From Anaerofustis butyriciformans (lineage in GTDB: Bacteria > Bacillota > Clostridia > Eubacteriales > Anaerofustaceae), in contig NZ_JAYFFH010000008.1 of assembly GCF_036289385.1 (NCBI RefSeq), forward strand, positions 36,031 through 100,030: a stretch of DNA of 64,000 bases, read 5' to 3'. Of this stretch, positions 24,481 to 33,086 are shown in pieces. How positions within the stretch are numbered: the first letter of the stretch is position 1; each line of letters opens with the position of its first letter. Position numbers and translations under genes: made by a program. Under the pieces are notes generated by a model. The model did no database searches. It was not told where the DNA came from and worked only from the letters and a program-made list of their open reading frames with translations.

Positions 24481-26142
24481 ATGAAATTAACAGGTTCTGA
24501 AATTGTAGCAGAAGTATTATTAGAGCATGGGGTAGATACGGTGTTTGGTTACCCGGGAGGAGCGGCTTTAAATATTTACGATGTACTATATAAATATAGT
24601 GATAAAATTAAGCACGTCCTTACGGCACATGAACAAGGTGCAGCACATGCAGCAGATGGATATTACAGAGCAACAGGCAAAACTGGCGTCGTTATTGCAA
24701 CAAGCGGTCCTGGAGCAACAAATCTTGTAACAGGTATTGCTACAGCTTTTATGGATAGTATTCCTATGGTTGCAATTACAGCTAATGTTCCGGATAATTT
24801 GATTGGTAGAGACTCTTTCCAAGAAATTTGCATAACAGGAGTTACTTTACCAATAACAAAGCATAACTTTTTTGTAAATAGAGTAGAAGATTTGGAAGAT
24901 GCTTTAAGAGAAGCTTTTAGAATTGCCAATAGCGGACGAAAAGGTCCTGTACTAGTTGATATTACAAAGGATGTAACAGCAAATTTGGTTGAATATAAAA
25001 AACAAGGTCCACTTCCTTTATATGAAAATCCTATTGCAACAGATGAAGAAATTGAAGAAGTTGCAAAAATGATTAATGAATCAGAAAAACCGGTTATATA
25101 TTTTGGTGGTGGTATAGTTGCATCTGATTCAATAGCAGAATTGAATGAATTACTTGAAAAAGGTGATATACCTGCAACTAATACTTTAATGGCAACGGGT
25201 GTACTTGGATACAATAATAGAAGAAGACTTGGAATGATCGGTATGCACGGAACTGTTGCAGCTAATAAAGCTATATATAATGCAGATTTGGTTTTAGCTC
25301 TTGGTACAAGATTTAGTGACAGAGTTGCACTTAATCCAAATAAATTTGCAAGTAATGCAAAAAAAATTCAAGTTGATATTGATAAAAGTGAAATTAACAA
25401 AAATGTTTTTGTACACAAGAGTATAATAAGTGATGTAAAAAATTTCTTACAAAGATTAATTCCACTTATTGAAAAGAAAACTAGAAAAGAATGGTTGGAT
25501 ACAACATTAAAATGGAGTAAAACACCTGTAGAAGATACATATTATAAAGGTAATTTACATCCTGGCGATATTGTAATGACAAGTTGTGGAATGGTAGATA
25601 AAAAACCTATTTTTGTTACTGATGTAGGGCAACATCAAATGTGGGCTGCACAATATCTAAAAAATGTAAAACCGGTTAAATTTTTAACAAGTGGCGGACT
25701 TGGAACTATGGGATATAGTTATGGTGCTGCAATTGGTGCTCAAGTTGGATGTCCTGATAAAAGAGTCATTCAATTTGTAGGAGATGGGTCTTTCCATATG
25801 AATTTAAATGAAGCATGTACGGCTGTTAGTCAAAATTTACCTATTATAACAATTATTATGAATAATGGCGTTCTTGGTATGGTTTATCAATGGCAAACAG
25901 TATTTTATGATAAAAGATACTCTCAAACTGTATTAAACAGAAAAACAGACTTTGTTAAATTAGCTGAAGCTTTTGGTTTAAAAGGTTATAAAGCAGAAAC
26001 ATTAGAAGAATTTGAAGATGTATTTGAAGAAGCTTTAAAACAAGATGGTCCTGTATGGATTGATTGTAGAATAGAAGAGCTTGAAAGAGTTCTACCTATG
26101 ATTCCTAATGGTGGAACCATTGATGATATGATAATAAATTAA
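24481..26142 (+). CDS. ilvB: Acetolactate synthase large subunit
   Basis: A 553-residue thiamine-diphosphate enzyme. The N-terminal domain has VFGYPGGAALNIYD and the activating glutamate in HEQGAAHAADGYYR. The C-terminal cofactor motif GDGSFHMNLNEACTA begins near residue 436 and is followed by IIIMNNGVLGMV. It condenses pyruvate, or pyruvate with 2-oxobutyrate, at the first common step of valine, leucine and isoleucine synthesis. ilvN follows after 17 nt. Confidence 0.95.
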   Translation: MKLTGSEIVAEVLLEHGVDTVFGYPGGAALNIYDVLYKYSDKIKHVLTAHEQGAAHAADGYYRATGKTGVVIATSGPGATNLVTGIATAFMDSIPMVAITANVPDNLIGRDSFQEICITGVTLPITKHNFFVNRVEDLEDALREAFRIANSGRKGPVLVDITKDVTANLVEYKKQGPLPLYENPIATDEEIEEVAKMINESEKPVIYFGGGIVASDSIAELNELLEKGDIPATNTLMATGVLGYNNRRRLGMIGMHGTVAANKAIYNADLVLALGTRFSDRVALNPNKFASNAKKIQVDIDKSEINKNVFVHKSIISDVKNFLQRLIPLIEKKTRKEWLDTTLKWSKTPVEDTYYKGNLHPGDIVMTSCGMVDKKPIFVTDVGQHQMWAAQYLKNVKPVKFLTSGGLGTMGYSYGAAIGAQVGCPDKRVIQFVGDGSFHMNLNEACTAVSQNLPIITIIMNNGVLGMVYQWQTVFYDKRYSQTVLNRKTDFVKLAEAFGLKGYKAETLEEFEDVFEEALKQDGPVWIDCRIEELERVLPMIPNGGTIDDMIIN

Positions 26143-26159
26143 AATAAGGAGAATGTAAG

Positions 26160-26657
26160 ATGGCTGATAGAAAAGAAGTTGTAAGTATTTTAGTTGACAA
26201 TCAATCTAATGTTTTAACTAGAATTGTAAGTTTGTATGGAAGAAGAGGTTTTAATATTGATTCGTTAACTGTTTCAGCGACAAATCATCCTAATATTTCA
26301 AGAATTACTATTGTTTTTAACGGTAGTGATCAATCTTTATATCAAATTATTACTCAAACACAAAAACTTGAAGTTGTAAGAGATATATTTGTTTTAGATG
26401 CAAGCAATTCTCTTTACAGAGAACTTTTACTTGTGAAAATTAAAACAGATAAAACAGAAAGAACATCACTTAAAGAAATTGTTGATATATACAGAGGTAA
26501 AATAATCGATTTATCTAAAGAAAGCATGATTATTGAATTAACAGGTGCTCCTGAAAAATTAGATGGATTTATGAAAATGATAGATTGTTATGATGTTGTA
26601 GAAGTTTGTAGAACAGGTATAACAGGAATTTCAAGAGATTTAAGAGAAATACATTAA
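26160..26657 (+). CDS. ilvN: Acetolactate synthase regulatory subunit
   Basis: A 165-residue protein with an N-terminal ACT domain (VSILVDNQSNVLTRIVSLYG, then RGFNIDSLTVS) and the C-terminal domain ending in EVCRTGITGISR. It confers valine feedback inhibition on IlvB and is co-transcribed with it. Confidence 0.95.
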   Translation: MADRKEVVSILVDNQSNVLTRIVSLYGRRGFNIDSLTVSATNHPNISRITIVFNGSDQSLYQIITQTQKLEVVRDIFVLDASNSLYRELLLVKIKTDKTERTSLKEIVDIYRGKIIDLSKESMIIELTGAPEKLDGFMKMIDCYDVVEVCRTGITGISRDLREIH

Positions 26658-26683
26658 TAAATAAACGACAAAGGGAGAAGACA

Positions 26684-28348
26684 ATGAAGTTAAGAAGTGA
26701 AAATGTAACAAAAGGCTTAGAAAAGGCGCCTGCTAGAAGTCTTTTCTATGCAATGGGATATACAAAAGAAGAGTTAAGTAGACCTCTTATAGGGGTAGTA
26801 AATGCAAAAAGTGAAATTGTTCCAGGACATATTCATTTGGATAAAGTTACGGAAGCAGTAAAAGCAGGAATAAGAATGGCAGGAGGAACACCTATAGAAG
26901 TTCCTTCAATTGGGGTATGTGACGGTATAGCAATGGGACATGCAGGAATGAGATATTCTCTTCCAAGTAGAGAGTTAATTGCAGATAGTGTTGAAACAAT
27001 GGCAATTGCTCATTGTTTTGATGGTCTTGTATTGGTTCCTAACTGTGATAAAATCGTTCCTGGAATGATTATGGCAGCTGTAAGATTAAATATACCAACA
27101 GTTGTATGTTCAGGTGGTCCTATGATGTCAGGACTTGTAAAAGGAGAAGAAACATCTTTATCTAAGATGTTTGAAGCAGTAGGAGCAAGAAAAGCAGATT
27201 TAATAAATGATGATGAACTTTTAGAATATGAAGAAAATACTTGTCCTGGATGTGGTTCATGTTCTGGTATGTATACAGCAAACAGTATGAACTGTCTTGC
27301 TGAAGCTATTGGTATTGCTTTACCTGGAAATGGAACAATTCCTGCTGTTGAAAGTGGAAGAATAAGACTTGCTAAAAAAGCAGGTATGGCAATTATGAAT
27401 TTAGTTGAAAAAGATATTAAAGCAAGAGATATTATTAATGAAAAATCAATAAGAAATGCCCTTGCTTGTGATATGGCACTTGGTTGTTCTTCAAACAGTG
27501 TACTTCATTTATTGGCAATAGCAAATGAAGCTGGTGTTGAATTAAACCTTGAAATATTCAATGAGTTTAGCGCAAAAGTTCCAAACTTATGTCATCTTGC
27601 ACCAGCCGGCGGAACTCATATGCATGATTTAAACAGAGCTGGTGGATTAATGGCTGTTTTACATGAACTTAATAAAAAAGGTTTAGTTGATACTTCATTA
27701 ATTACAGCAAATGGTAAAACAGTTGGTGAAAATATTGAAGGTCATGAAATTAAAGATGTTAACTTAATTAAAACAGTGGCTTGCCCATATAGCGAAACAG
27801 GTGGTATCGCAGTTATGTGGGGTAATATAGCTCAAGACGGTTGTGTTGTAAAGAGAAGTGCTGTTGATGAAAGCATGCTTAAACATAGTGGTCCGGCAAG
27901 AGTATTTAATAGTGAAGAAGAAGCTATTGATGCAATATATAATGGAAAAATTGTTGACGGGGATGTTGTTGTCATTAGATATGAAGGTCCAAAGGGTGGT
28001 CCTGGTATGAGAGAAATGTTAAATCCTACAAGTGCACTTGCAGGAATGGGACTTGATAAAACAGTTGCATTAATAACTGATGGAAGATTCTCAGGTGCAT
28101 CTAGAGGTGCATCAATAGGTCATGTTTGTCCTGAAGCTTATGCAGGCGGAAATATTGGTTTAATTGAAGAAGGGGATATTATTGAAATTGATATACCTGC
28201 ATCTAAGATTAATGCTAAAGTAAGTGATGAAGAATTTGAAAAAAGAAGAAAAGCTTATGTATGTCCTAAAGAACCTGTTAAAAGTGGATGGCTTGCAAGA
28301 TATCAAAGAAATGTATCTTCAGCAAGCAAAGGTGCTGTAATGAAATAA
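26684..28348 (+). CDS. ilvD: Dihydroxy-acid dehydratase
   Basis: A 554-residue Fe-S dehydratase. The cluster cysteines sit in PNCDKIVPGM and NTCPGCGSCSGMYTANSMNC. The later GPKGGPGMREML and TDGRFSGASRGASIGHV motifs are typical of the IlvD/Edd family. It makes the 2-keto acids of valine and isoleucine. It follows ilvN by 26 nt. The intervening pathway enzyme, ketol-acid reductoisomerase (ilvC), is not in this window. Confidence 0.96.
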   Translation: MKLRSENVTKGLEKAPARSLFYAMGYTKEELSRPLIGVVNAKSEIVPGHIHLDKVTEAVKAGIRMAGGTPIEVPSIGVCDGIAMGHAGMRYSLPSRELIADSVETMAIAHCFDGLVLVPNCDKIVPGMIMAAVRLNIPTVVCSGGPMMSGLVKGEETSLSKMFEAVGARKADLINDDELLEYEENTCPGCGSCSGMYTANSMNCLAEAIGIALPGNGTIPAVESGRIRLAKKAGMAIMNLVEKDIKARDIINEKSIRNALACDMALGCSSNSVLHLLAIANEAGVELNLEIFNEFSAKVPNLCHLAPAGGTHMHDLNRAGGLMAVLHELNKKGLVDTSLITANGKTVGENIEGHEIKDVNLIKTVACPYSETGGIAVMWGNIAQDGCVVKRSAVDESMLKHSGPARVFNSEEEAIDAIYNGKIVDGDVVVIRYEGPKGGPGMREMLNPTSALAGMGLDKTVALITDGRFSGASRGASIGHVCPEAYAGGNIGLIEEGDIIEIDIPASKINAKVSDEEFEKRRKAYVCPKEPVKSGWLARYQRNVSSASKGAVMK

Positions 28349-28360
28349 AAAATTAAATTA

Positions 28361-28392
28361 AAAAGAGATATATTTGATATATCTCTTTTTTT
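28361..28392 (+). terminator. Terminator of ilvBND
   Basis: AAAAGAGATATA and TATATCTCTTTT form a 12-bp stem around TTTGA, followed by T residues. Confidence 0.88.
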
Positions 28393-28446
28393 ATACTATT
28401 TTATTAAATAATATTGTATCTTTTATATTTTTAAAAATAAAAAGTA

Positions 28447-28475
28447 AAAAAGAAACCTATTAAGGTTTCTTTTTT
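28447..28475 (-). terminator. Terminator of ilvA
   Basis: AAAAAGAAACCT and AGGTTTCTTTTT pair over 12 bp, overlapping the ilvA stop codon on the minus strand. Confidence 0.82.
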
Positions 28476-29679
28476 ATACCCTTTCACTTACAATTCTAAA
28501 TCCGTTTTCTGTAAGTTCTTTTTCAATTTCTTTTGCTTGTTCGCTGTCTTTTGTTTCCATTGTTATCTTAATAAAACAACTGTTTATAGGCATTTCAGGA
28601 TCTCCGTTGTCGTATTGAACTCCTACAACGTTTGCTCCACATTTGCTTATTATGTTACTTACTCCAACAAGTTGTCCAGGTTTATCAGTAAGAGCAATTG
28701 TAAGAGCACTTTTCCTTCCGCTCATCACAAGCCCTCTGTCAATTACTCTGTTTAAAATGTTAACATCGATATTACCACCACTTACGATACAAACAACATT
28801 CTTGTTTTTAAGTGGAATTTTATTAAACATTGCTGCGGCAACAGATACAGCTCCTGCGCCCTCTGCAACAAGTTTTTGTTTTTCCATTAATGTTAGGATT
28901 GCTGCTGCTATTTCATCTTCTGTTACAGTTATAATGTCATCTACATATTCGCTTACTAGTTCATATGTTAAGTCTCCAGGTTCTTTAACTGCAATACCAT
29001 CTGCAAATGTATTTACTGTTTCTGTTGCTTGTCTTTGATGTTCTTTTACAGATTTATACATACTTGGGGCGCCTGCGGCTTGTACACCATATATTTTACA
29101 TTCAGGTTTTAGGTGTTTTATGGCATAAGCAACACCACTTATAAGTCCGCCACCTCCGATAGGAATTACAACTGCGTCTACATTTGCAAGTTGGTCTAAA
29201 ATTTCAAGTCCGATTGTTCCTTGACCTGCTATTACATCTTCATCATTAAAAGGATGAATAAAAGTATATCCTTCTTCTTTTTGTAGTTCTAATGCCTTAT
29301 TGTAAGCATCATCATAAGTATCACTTACAAGACAAACTTTTGCACCATAGCTTTTTGTTGCTTCTACTTTACTTATTGGTGCACCGTCAGGCATACATAT
29401 TAAGCATGGTATATTACTTTTTTCGCTAGCTAACGCAACGCCTTGAGCATGGTTTCCCGCAGAGCAAGCAATAATACCTTTTTTCTTTTCTTCATCTTTT
29501 AATTGGCTTATTTTATAATAGGCACCTCTAATTTTGAAGCTACCTGTTGTTTGTAAATTTTCTGTTTTTAAATATATATTATTTTTGTCACTAAGAGCGG
29601 GTGCAATAATTAAGTCTGTTTTCCTTATTACATCTTTTAGTGTAAATGCTGCATGATAAACTTTATCTAATGTTAACAT
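28474..29679 (-). CDS. ilvA: Threonine ammonia-lyase (deaminase)
   Basis: A 401-residue PLP enzyme. The PLP lysine lies in GSFKIRGAYYKI (about residue 48), the phosphate loop is PIGGGGLISGVAY, and the C-terminal 75 residues form one ACT-like domain (ALTIALTDKPGQLVGVSNII). This single-ACT layout is shared by biosynthetic and catabolic forms. Convergence with ilvBND suggests it supplies 2-oxobutyrate for isoleucine. AAGGAGG precedes the ATG. Confidence 0.92.
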   Translation of the reverse strand: MLTLDKVYHAAFTLKDVIRKTDLIIAPALSDKNNIYLKTENLQTTGSFKIRGAYYKISQLKDEEKKKGIIACSAGNHAQGVALASEKSNIPCLICMPDGAPISKVEATKSYGAKVCLVSDTYDDAYNKALELQKEEGYTFIHPFNDEDVIAGQGTIGLEILDQLANVDAVVIPIGGGGLISGVAYAIKHLKPECKIYGVQAAGAPSMYKSVKEHQRQATETVNTFADGIAVKEPGDLTYELVSEYVDDIITVTEDEIAAAILTLMEKQKLVAEGAGAVSVAAAMFNKIPLKNKNVVCIVSGGNIDVNILNRVIDRGLVMSGRKSALTIALTDKPGQLVGVSNIISKCGANVVGVQYDNGDPEMPINSCFIKITMETKDSEQAKEIEKELTENGFRIVSERV

Positions 29680-29820
29680 TTTAACCCTCCTTATAAATAA
29701 AAATCTATTAAATTACATTATATATTATTTTCTGAAAATTTCAAATATTTTTAATTAAATATTTAAAAAAGAAAAATTTAGTGATATACTCTTATTATAT
29801 TTTTTTATAGGAGAAGAAAA

Positions 29821-31017
29821 ATGCAACATACATTAAAAGGTTTAAATGAAAAACTGGATTCATTGGCAGTTTTTAGAAATATTTTAAATACAGATGTTAT
29901 AAAAAATTTAAGAATATTATTAGATACTATTCTTGAATATGAAGATGATGAATCAATGGTATTCGTATATAGTGAATTTGTTTCATGTCTTTATAATTAT
30001 GATTTTGATTTTTCAAAATACATATTTAATTTTATTTTAAATGATGAAAATTTTTATATAAAAGCTAAGGCTGCAGGGAAGAATGTTCCTGATTTTATAG
30101 AAAACTGTGTTGATGAAGAATTAAATATTCTTGATGATTTAAGTAAGTTAACACCTATTGAAATAAAAGAGTTTATTTCTTATGATGGTTTCCTACCAGC
30201 ATGGGAAAATACTATGCTTGATTTAAAAGAAAAATATAAGGAAAAAGTGAATTCTTTAACTGTTACGGGTTATGGAATGTATGCAAAATATACAGCTTTT
30301 GTTCTTGATGATGATAAAATAGTTCCCGTAAAATATCCTGATTCTCAAAGACTTGAAGATTTATTTGGTTATGAAAGAGAAAGAGATTTGATAATTAAAA
30401 ATACTAAAGCTCTTCTTGACGGTACAGGTGCAAGCAATATGCTTTTATATGGTGATGCAGGAACAGGAAAAAGTTCAAGTGTAAAAGCAGTTTGCAATCA
30501 TTTTAAAAATGACGGTTTAAGGCTTCTTGAAATAAAGAAAAATCAATTATATAAAATACCTAATATAGTGGATGAGCTTGCGGCAAATCCATTAAAATTT
30601 GTTATATTTATTGATGATTTAAGCTTTACCGGTAATGATGATAATTTTTCAGCTCTTAAAGCTATATTGGAAGGTGGGGTTTCAGCTCTTGGTAATAATG
30701 TTGCTATTTATGCAACAAGCAATAGACGTCATTTAGTTAAAGAAACAATGTCAGAAAGACAAGGTGATGAACTTCACAGAAATGATACACTTCAGGAAAC
30801 AATGAGTCTTTCTGCTAGATTTGGGCTTACAATAACATTCCAAAAACCTGATAAAAAAGCATATTTGAATATAGTTGAAAATCTTGCTAAACAATACGGT
30901 GTAGAAATGGATCTTGATGAGTTATTTACAAAGGCAGAGGCTTTTTCAATAAGACATGGTGGAAGGAGTGCAAGAACTGCAAAACAATTTGTGGAGCTTG
31001 TAAAAATAGGAATATAA
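29821..31017 (+). CDS. DUF815 family AAA ATPase
   Basis: A 398-residue protein. The C-terminal two thirds match the DUF815 P-loop family: YERERDLIIKNTKALL, the Walker A GDAGTGKSS (near residue 215), the Walker B FIDDLSF, and the characteristic ATSNRRHLVKETMSER. The N-terminal ~130 residues are helical. Function is unknown. It stands alone between ilvA and a terminator, with AGGAGAAG before the ATG. Confidence 0.88.
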   Translation: MQHTLKGLNEKLDSLAVFRNILNTDVIKNLRILLDTILEYEDDESMVFVYSEFVSCLYNYDFDFSKYIFNFILNDENFYIKAKAAGKNVPDFIENCVDEELNILDDLSKLTPIEIKEFISYDGFLPAWENTMLDLKEKYKEKVNSLTVTGYGMYAKYTAFVLDDDKIVPVKYPDSQRLEDLFGYERERDLIIKNTKALLDGTGASNMLLYGDAGTGKSSSVKAVCNHFKNDGLRLLEIKKNQLYKIPNIVDELAANPLKFVIFIDDLSFTGNDDNFSALKAILEGGVSALGNNVAIYATSNRRHLVKETMSERQGDELHRNDTLQETMSLSARFGLTITFQKPDKKAYLNIVENLAKQYGVEMDLDELFTKAEAFSIRHGGRSARTAKQFVELVKIGI

Positions 31018-31042
31018 AAAATACCCATATGGGTATTTTTTA
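31017..31042. terminator. Bidirectional terminator
   Basis: AAAAATACCC and GGGTATTTTT form a stem around ATAT between convergent genes, with A and T runs on the two sides. Confidence 0.8.
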
Positions 31043-31582
31043 TTTATGAATTATATAGTCAACGGGAATATCATATTTATCTATAGGAATGCTTTCGATT
31101 ATCTGTTCACTAAAGCAAAGTCCTATTTTTTTTGCTTTAAGCTTTTTGTTAGCAAAAAATTTATCGTAAAATCCTCCTCCGTATCCAATTCTGTAATTAT
31201 CTTTTGCGAATACTATTCCTGGAGTTATTACAATGTCTAAAATATTTGGATTTGTAATTCTTATAAATTCTTTCTTTGGTTCGAGGATTCCATAAAATCC
31301 TTTTTCAAGCTCATCAAAGGATTTAAGTTTAGAAATATTCATTATTTTATTTTTGCTATCTATTATTGGTATATATATGTTTTTATTATTTTTTAACATA
31401 TATTTAATAAATTTATGTGTATCAACTTCATTTTTAAAACTCACGAAACACATAATATTTTTAGAATTTTTAATATCTTTATTATTTATTAATTCTTCAA
31501 ATATTAATTTGTTTTTTTCTTCTCTACTATGTAGGTCTTTCAATTTAAGTTGAATTTTTTCTCTTAAATCTTTTTTATTCAT
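31040..31582 (-). CDS. 5-formyltetrahydrofolate cyclo-ligase
   Basis: A 180-residue protein with the family end signature RIGYGGGFYDKFFA and the preceding DIVITPGIVFAKDN. It converts 5-formyl-THF to 5,10-methenyl-THF using ATP. It begins 2 nt after the endonuclease IV stop, so the two are translated from one transcript. Confidence 0.92.
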   Translation of the reverse strand: MNKKDLREKIQLKLKDLHSREEKNKLIFEELINNKDIKNSKNIMCFVSFKNEVDTHKFIKYMLKNNKNIYIPIIDSKNKIMNISKLKSFDELEKGFYGILEPKKEFIRITNPNILDIVITPGIVFAKDNYRIGYGGGFYDKFFANKKLKAKKIGLCFSEQIIESIPIDKYDIPVDYIIHK

Positions 31583-31584
31583 TT

Positions 31585-32418
31585 TTACTCCTTGTAATTT
31601 CCTCTTAAAAATTCTATTTCTTTTTTATACCCATCCATATCGTTTGGGGTTTCCAAAAAGAATGGTAAATGCTTTAATGCGGGATGATTAACAAATCTTA
31701 TTATTGGTTCTAATTTTAAAAAGCCTTCTCCGATTTTGGCATGTCTGTCTTTATTTGTATTGAAGTCATTTAATGTATCATTTAAGTGAATTGCTTTTAA
31801 TCTATCAAGTCCAATGATTTTATCAAAATCGGTTAAAACTTTATCTAAATTATTTACAATATCATAACCTGCGCAGTAAACATGACAAGTATCCAAACAT
31901 ACTCCCATTTTATCTTTCAAGTTTACTCTGTCAATGATTTCTCTAAGTTCCTCAAAACTTCTCCCAATTTCGCTGCCTTTTCCTGACATTGTTTCAAGTA
32001 AAATAAATGTATCGTCATCTTCCTTTATACATTCATTTAAAATATCGGTAATTCTTGTTATTCCTATTTCAACGTTATCTGTTGTGTAGCTTCCAGGATG
32101 AAAGTTATATAATTTTGAAGGGATTTGATTCATTATATCTAAATCCATTCTAAATATTTCTTTTGCAGCTTCTCTTACATCTTCTTTTGCTGATGCCATA
32201 TTTAGAGTGTATGGTGCATGGGCAAGTATTGGGGCAAAATTATTATCTTGTATTATTTTTGTTAAAGCTTCAACATCTTTTTCGTTTAATTCTTTTGATT
32301 TTCCTCCTCTTGGGTTTCTTGTAAAAAACTGAAATGTATTTGCGTTTATTTTTAAAGCTTCTTCTCCTGCTTTTTTATATCCTTTTGCTATTGATATGTG
32401 TGGTCCTATATTTAACAT
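31585..32418 (-). CDS. nfo: Endonuclease IV
   Basis: A 277-residue TIM-barrel AP endonuclease. Zinc-site segments are FHPGSYT, LLETMSGKGSEIG, GVCLDTCHVYCAGYD, HLNDTLNDFNTNKDRHAKIGEG and FLETPND. It cuts abasic sites in base excision repair. The start is the ATG at 32416-32418 after AGGAGA; an upstream extension lacks a ribosome site and is not conserved in type. Confidence 0.95.
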   Translation of the reverse strand: MLNIGPHISIAKGYKKAGEEALKINANTFQFFTRNPRGGKSKELNEKDVEALTKIIQDNNFAPILAHAPYTLNMASAKEDVREAAKEIFRMDLDIMNQIPSKLYNFHPGSYTTDNVEIGITRITDILNECIKEDDDTFILLETMSGKGSEIGRSFEELREIIDRVNLKDKMGVCLDTCHVYCAGYDIVNNLDKVLTDFDKIIGLDRLKAIHLNDTLNDFNTNKDRHAKIGEGFLKLEPIIRFVNHPALKHLPFFLETPNDMDGYKKEIEFLRGNYKE

Positions 32419-32515
32419 TTTTTTTCTCCTAAAAATTTTATTATATTTAAGTATAAGAAATTTATAATAAAAATCAAACAATTATTATAAAATTAATAGG
32501 GATTTATTTTAAATA

Positions 32516-32548
32516 AATATTCAATGGATTGTAAATTAATTGAATATT
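32516..32548 (+). promoter_or_regulatory. Inverted repeat at the hydrogenase-like operon promoter
   Basis: AATATTCAAT (32516-32525) and ATTGAATATT (32539-32548) are perfectly complementary over 10 bp with a 13-nt spacer. The right arm covers the -35 box, so I infer a repressor site. It does not match the Rex consensus. Confidence 0.6.
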
Positions 32549-32568
32549 CTGTATTTTTTTGATATAAT
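32540..32568 (+). promoter_or_regulatory. Promoter of the NuoE/NuoF/HydA-like operon
   Basis: TTGAAT (32540-32545), a 17-nt spacer and TATAAT (32563-32568), about 35 nt before the first gene. Confidence 0.75.
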
Positions 32569-32603
32569 ATTGTAGATTATATTTAATTGGGAGGTACGCT
32601 GTT

Positions 32604-33086
32604 TTGAAGTTATCAGAAGAACAAAAAAAGGTTTGTAATAACATAATAGAATATTATGATAATAACCCATCGAATTTGCTTCAAATTTTATTAAAAATTC
32701 AAAGACAAATTCCTGGGAGATTTATAAACTTGGATACAGCTGAGTATATAGCAAGCAAGATGAATATTCCTCTTAGTAACGTATCAGAAGTTGTAACATA
32801 TTTTGATGCGTTAAGCACTGAAAAAAGAGGAAAGTACATACTTGGTTTATGTAATGCAACTGCTTGCAGTTTAAACGGTAAAGACGAAATAAGAGAAATT
32901 TTTGAAAGAGAACTTGGTATTAAAGCAGGTCAAACTACTGAAGATGGTTTATTTACATTGGAATTGGTTCCTTGCTTTGGTGCTTGCGACATTGCTCCTG
33001 CGGTTAGGGTAAATGACAATGTTGTTGGAAAATTAAATGAAAAGAAAGTTAAAGCTTTAATTGCTAAATTAAGGGAGGCTAAATAA
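32604..33086 (+). CDS. NuoE/HydC-like 2Fe-2S subunit
   Basis: A 160-residue thioredoxin-like ferredoxin subunit. The four 2Fe-2S ligands are intact: C83 and C88 (CNATAC), C124 and C128 (CFGAC). An N-terminal helical bundle (about residues 5-70) includes the usual PLSNVSEVVTYFDAL. Such subunits pass electrons between NuoF-type flavin subunits and partners in NADH-linked hydrogenases. The start is TTG at 32604 after GGGAGG. It shares one base with the next gene. Confidence 0.9.
   Translation: MKLSEEQKKVCNNIIEYYDNNPSNLLQILLKIQRQIPGRFINLDTAEYIASKMNIPLSNVSEVVTYFDALSTEKRGKYILGLCNATACSLNGKDEIREIFERELGIKAGQTTEDGLFTLELVPCFGACDIAPAVRVNDNVVGKLNEKKVKALIAKLREAK

Noticed and set aside
24663..25214. 183-codon open frame antisense to ilvB
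   Set aside because: It lies fully inside the conserved ilvB coding region on the other strand and has no ribosome site or recognisable product.
32500..32550. Rex redox-repressor site upstream of the NuoE-like gene
   Set aside because: The dyad ATTGAATATT lacks the TTGTGA-TCACAA core of Rex operators.
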